A stretch of 23,962 nt of DNA. Source: an uncultured Kiloniellales bacterium. GTDB lineage: Bacteria; Pseudomonadota; Alphaproteobacteria; Kiloniellales; JAKSDN01. The DNA is taken from assembly GCA_937974415.1 (NCBI GenBank), contig CALJXB010000275.1, forward strand, positions 1 through 23,962, in the 5' to 3' direction. Numbering within the stretch: the stretch's first letter is position 1; each line of letters starts with the position of its first letter. The notes under the pieces are model-generated. The model saw only the letters and a list, made by a program, of their open reading frames with translations. It was not told the origin of the DNA and searched no databases. Shown here in pieces: positions 21,293 to 23,962 of the stretch. A program made the position numbers and the translations under genes.

Positions 21293-23077
21293 TCACTTCT
21301 CCTGGCGAACGTCCATCACTGTCAGGCCCGTGAGCTTCCAGACTTCTTCAGACGGCATCACCTCCATGAGCGCACTGAAGTGTACCCGACGCCGATGCAG
21401 GTGCCCCCAATGGCCGGCGCTGGCATTCGCCCGCCACTCGGTTCGGGTGCGGAAGGCGCCGCCGCCCAGGCTTTCAATGTTCCTGACCGCGACCTCGTCG
21501 ACACTATCGATTTGAGCAATGCCGCCGCCTTGAATCTCGATCGCCAGCGCCCGACGCACCTCAGGCATTACCTCGTCCAGATGCTTGAGGGCAACAGTGT
21601 GGGCCATGGCCTCCCGCAGCATTCCTTTGTGACGAATCTGCTGGGCAGTATGCAGATTGCCGACCAAGCGCGTGACGACCTCGGTGGCCTCTTCGGGGCC
21701 CGGCGTTGCCGCGAGGGGATTCTCGATCTCGATGACGGCGATTGAAGACAAGAGACCCGCGCCGAGAAAACCCGCGACTGCCGTGCCGATCCAGGCATTA
21801 CGCGGCAGCAGCCGCGGTTTGACCGCGAAGCCGATCGCACCGAGGCAGAAAAGCGAGAGGATGAGCGTTGGTACCGGCAGATGCAGCACCCGGGCGGGGT
21901 CGAGCGCCACGGGCTCGATCGCCGGCTCGCGATAGTCAATCAAGTGGTTCTGCCAGGTGATGAAACTGTCGTCTGGGTCGGCATAGGACATGAAGGGCCC
22001 TGCCGGGTCAATCGTCGTCGCCGGCACTTGCCGGATCTGGTCGGTGAAAAGCTCCCAGTCGACCGTGATCTCGTCGGGCATTCCTTCGGTCTCGTAGGTG
22101 AGGATCACGCCCAGGATGGCAGTCGAAATGTCAAGGCGTTGCGGTTCCTCGATCACTTGGATGCCGCGAAGTCCAACAGTTACGAAATTGGTTCGATCAA
22201 GGCTCGGATCGGCCGCCATGCCATCGATCGTGACCGGGTTCTTGGTCAAGAGGAAAGCGCCCACGCGCGCCATGAGCCCGTCCCACTCCTCAGACTCGAT
22301 AATGTCTTCGCCGTTGAGGCCAAGGTCCATCCACTGTTCCAAGTCCCGTATGCGCGTCAGCACCTCGTGTCGAACCTGGTGAGGCTCGACATAGAGGAAC
22401 GACATCAGAGCTGCCTTGTGGTGGCGCTTCAAAACCGGATTCTCGAACTTGCTGTACCAGGGATCTTGCCAATCGAGATGCACAGTCGCCGGCGCCGCGA
22501 GATAGCGGAAGTCGATCAAGGGTACGGCCTTGTGATAGGCGATGAAGCCCATGTTCACCAGCGTGACCCCTGCTTCGTCGAGCGGCGGTACGATGGTGAG
22601 CGTCTCGGGCCGTCCGGCGAAAGGATACTCGATCTCGACGTAGAGCACCCGCTTGTCGGCGGGCGGCTCCGGCACCGGTTGGCGGGTTACGGGGTTGATC
22701 ATGCCAGCGAAGGGTGAAAAGCGGTCTTCGCGCAGGCGGGACTCGGCAAGCTTCAACTCGGCCGGCAGGGTCTCGCCGTCAGGTGTAACGAATCGGAAAG
22801 TCTGCGTGGAAAAGCGACGCATGCGCTCGTCCAGCGTCGGGCGCTCCACCGCGGTGTTCGCCAACCAATCGTCGGGGAGCAACTCCTCGAAGACCGCGAG
22901 ATCTTCGACATAGACCTCGAGCGCGAGCTTGACCCGATCGTCCTCGATGGTGATCTCGGCGATGTTGGGGGCCGTTTCGGCCCCGGTCAAATTCATCCAA
23001 TCGGCCTGGGCGCGGTTTCCCGCCTCGGTCCCGACCACCAAGATGAGAGACAGAACTTGCAACAGCCGACGTGCCAT
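21293..23077 (-). CDS. Large exported protein of unknown function, operon partner of the HupE-type protein
   Basis: A 594-residue protein I do not recognise. It has a signal peptide (about 1-25, LLQVLSLILVVG, cleavage near AQA), a large extracytoplasmic region (26-397), two close membrane helices (about 398-419 and 428-449), and a C-terminal region (450-594) with no further membrane segment. The start of the mature part (IAEITIEDDRVKLALEVYVE) resembles in pattern the start of the HupE-type periplasmic domain (VRVIHVEHLQDGVRVYLRI), so the two may share a beta-rich domain. There is no cysteine-rich or obvious enzyme motif. The ATG at 23077 has AAAGAGG 6 bases upstream; an in-frame start at 23125 is less signal-like. 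Its stop is 7 bases before the hupE-type GTG. It probably forms a membrane complex with HupE. Confidence 0.82.
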   Translation of the reverse strand: MARRLLQVLSLILVVGTEAGNRAQADWMNLTGAETAPNIAEITIEDDRVKLALEVYVEDLAVFEELLPDDWLANTAVERPTLDERMRRFSTQTFRFVTPDGETLPAELKLAESRLREDRFSPFAGMINPVTRQPVPEPPADKRVLYVEIEYPFAGRPETLTIVPPLDEAGVTLVNMGFIAYHKAVPLIDFRYLAAPATVHLDWQDPWYSKFENPVLKRHHKAALMSFLYVEPHQVRHEVLTRIRDLEQWMDLGLNGEDIIESEEWDGLMARVGAFLLTKNPVTIDGMAADPSLDRTNFVTVGLRGIQVIEEPQRLDISTAILGVILTYETEGMPDEITVDWELFTDQIRQVPATTIDPAGPFMSYADPDDSFITWQNHLIDYREPAIEPVALDPARVLHLPVPTLILSLFCLGAIGFAVKPRLLPRNAWIGTAVAGFLGAGLLSSIAVIEIENPLAATPGPEEATEVVTRLVGNLHTAQQIRHKGMLREAMAHTVALKHLDEVMPEVRRALAIEIQGGGIAQIDSVDEVAVRNIESLGGGAFRTRTEWRANASAGHWGHLHRRRVHFSALMEVMPSEEVWKLTGLTVMDVRQEK

Positions 23078-23295
23078 GGTGCCTCTTTTAGGCGTTGAAC
23101 CTCGTGACAGACCAGCTTCGTTCACCGGGAAGCCTCCGCCCCGACTTGGTCATCGTTGGTTCCAATTCTAGGTCGTCCTGCTATTCTCCGCTTTGACGTT
23201 TACGCATCTTCGGACGCACTGCCCGTTCACCGCATCTGCCGTCCCTGAAAGTGTGCTCAGGTCGGGAGACTGTCCCGTAAAATCGAGGTTTCGCT

Positions 23296-23962
23296 TTAGA
23301 ACTTGTAGCTCATATTGAGTGCGAACGCGAAGATGCGGTTGGTCTCGTATTCTCCGACCAGGACCGCCGAATTGTCGATCTTGGCGTCGCCCAGGTCGAT
23401 GTATTCGAAGGAGCCGCCGAAGGACAGCTGCTCGCTCCATTGGTGCTGGGCGCCGATGGCGTAGCGAATCTGCCGGTCCATTGGGAGTTCAGCCGTTCTA
23501 TTGGCGTCGGAGACCGGCGAGGTGTCATAAGTGATGCCGGCCTGCAGCAGCCAGTCCTGTACCGGGCGATAGTGGACGCCGCCGCTGAAGTGATAGGTGT
23601 CGCGCCACTCGGTCGGGACGCTTGCGGTGCCCCCCGAGGTCGAGACCAGCAGCTCGTCGAATTCGCTCCAATCCTCCCAGCCGACGGTGCCGAGCAGGGC
23701 CCATTGATCGTTGAGCTCATGGTATGCGGCTACCCGCACCGTCTGAGGGAAGGTAAGTGCCACCTCTGAGCCAGTCGAAAAAGCGGGGCCGCCTCCCGTA
23801 TCAATTTCTAAATCACCAGCGAAATCCGGTTCCAATTTCGAGACGTAAGTGACACCAACACGTGTCCCATGGTTTAACTCGAAAAGCGCCCCCAAATTGT
23901 AACCATAGGCCCAGTCGTTGCCATCAACTTCAACCCGGCCTGCTCCGCCCACTGGTGGGTTG
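23296..23962 (-). CDS. FadL/OmpP1/TodX-family outer-membrane transporter, C-terminal part
   Basis: The frame is open to the right edge of the window, so the start is missing; about 221 C-terminal residues are present. FadL-type barrels take up long-chain fatty acids and other hydrophobic compounds. Family blocks are visible: NDWAYGYNLGALFELNHGTR followed by VGVTYVSKLEPDFAGD, then FPQTVRVAAYHEL, GTVGWEDWSEFDEL, FSGGVHYRP and QAGITYDTSPV. The end, ALNMSYKF, has the terminal phenylalanine required for insertion by the BAM machinery. It stops 218 bases before the operon of the unrecognised exported protein on the same strand; whether they are co-transcribed is unclear. A neighbouring outer-membrane porin and inner-membrane HupE-type protein could serve one uptake path, but this is weak inference. 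Confidence 0.88.
   Translation of the reverse strand, partial: NPPVGGAGRVEVDGNDWAYGYNLGALFELNHGTRVGVTYVSKLEPDFAGDLEIDTGGGPAFSTGSEVALTFPQTVRVAAYHELNDQWALLGTVGWEDWSEFDELLVSTSGGTASVPTEWRDTYHFSGGVHYRPVQDWLLQAGITYDTSPVSDANRTAELPMDRQIRYAIGAQHQWSEQLSFGGSFEYIDLGDAKIDNSAVLVGEYETNRIFAFALNMSYKF

Overview
The window reads as chromosomal DNA from a GC-rich alphaproteobacterium, probably Rhodospirillales-like. This is inferred from codon bias, Tat-exported solute-binding proteins, COQ10-type and RquA proteins, and FNR/FixK-type sites; there is no rRNA marker to prove it. I see no tRNA, rRNA or CRISPR array.

Layout. (1) 1-3114, rightward: a Bcp peroxiredoxin, a 53-residue zinc-ribbon ORF, then three predicted lipoproteins (Blc-type lipocalin, fasciclin-domain protein, alpha/beta hydrolase). 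(2) 3494-5609: a lower-GC block with a DJ-1/PfpI gene and a YgiN-like monooxygenase gene leftward, divergent from an AraC-type regulator; it looks like a small acquired electrophile- or quinone-stress module. (3) 5740-6030: a probable IS66-type remnant. (4) 6100-11905: a LysR regulator divergent from a Tat-exported family 5 solute-binding protein, then leftward a PotD-like binding protein and a creatinase/M24-fold enzyme without its metal ligands. No permeases are present. (5) 12357-15696: a COQ10-like quinone-binding protein, RquA (rhodoquinone synthesis), a two-CBS protein and MetF. (6) 16169-18586: a gamma-glutamyltransferase-family enzyme, a decayed CoA-transferase and repeat DNA. (7) 18587-23962: an orphan protein, a small secreted repeat protein, a two-gene operon of a HupE/UreJ-type membrane protein with a large unrecognised partner, and the C-terminal part of a FadL-family porin.

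The most interesting part is region 5. RquA converts ubiquinone to rhodoquinone, the low-potential quinone used for fumarate reduction without oxygen. Upstream of rquA is a 9/10-match FNR half-site pair whose centre lies exactly 41.5 bases from the start point predicted by a TATAAG -10 box. A perfect FNR palindrome precedes the CBS gene and a 9/10 one lies between metF and the GGT gene. Together these suggest an oxygen-controlled quinone-switching locus in which MetF may support supply of SAM, which RquA consumes.

A second lead is the HupE-partner operon at 19981-23077. A diverged repeat family of about 210-245 bp occupies two intergenic gaps, with a partial third copy.
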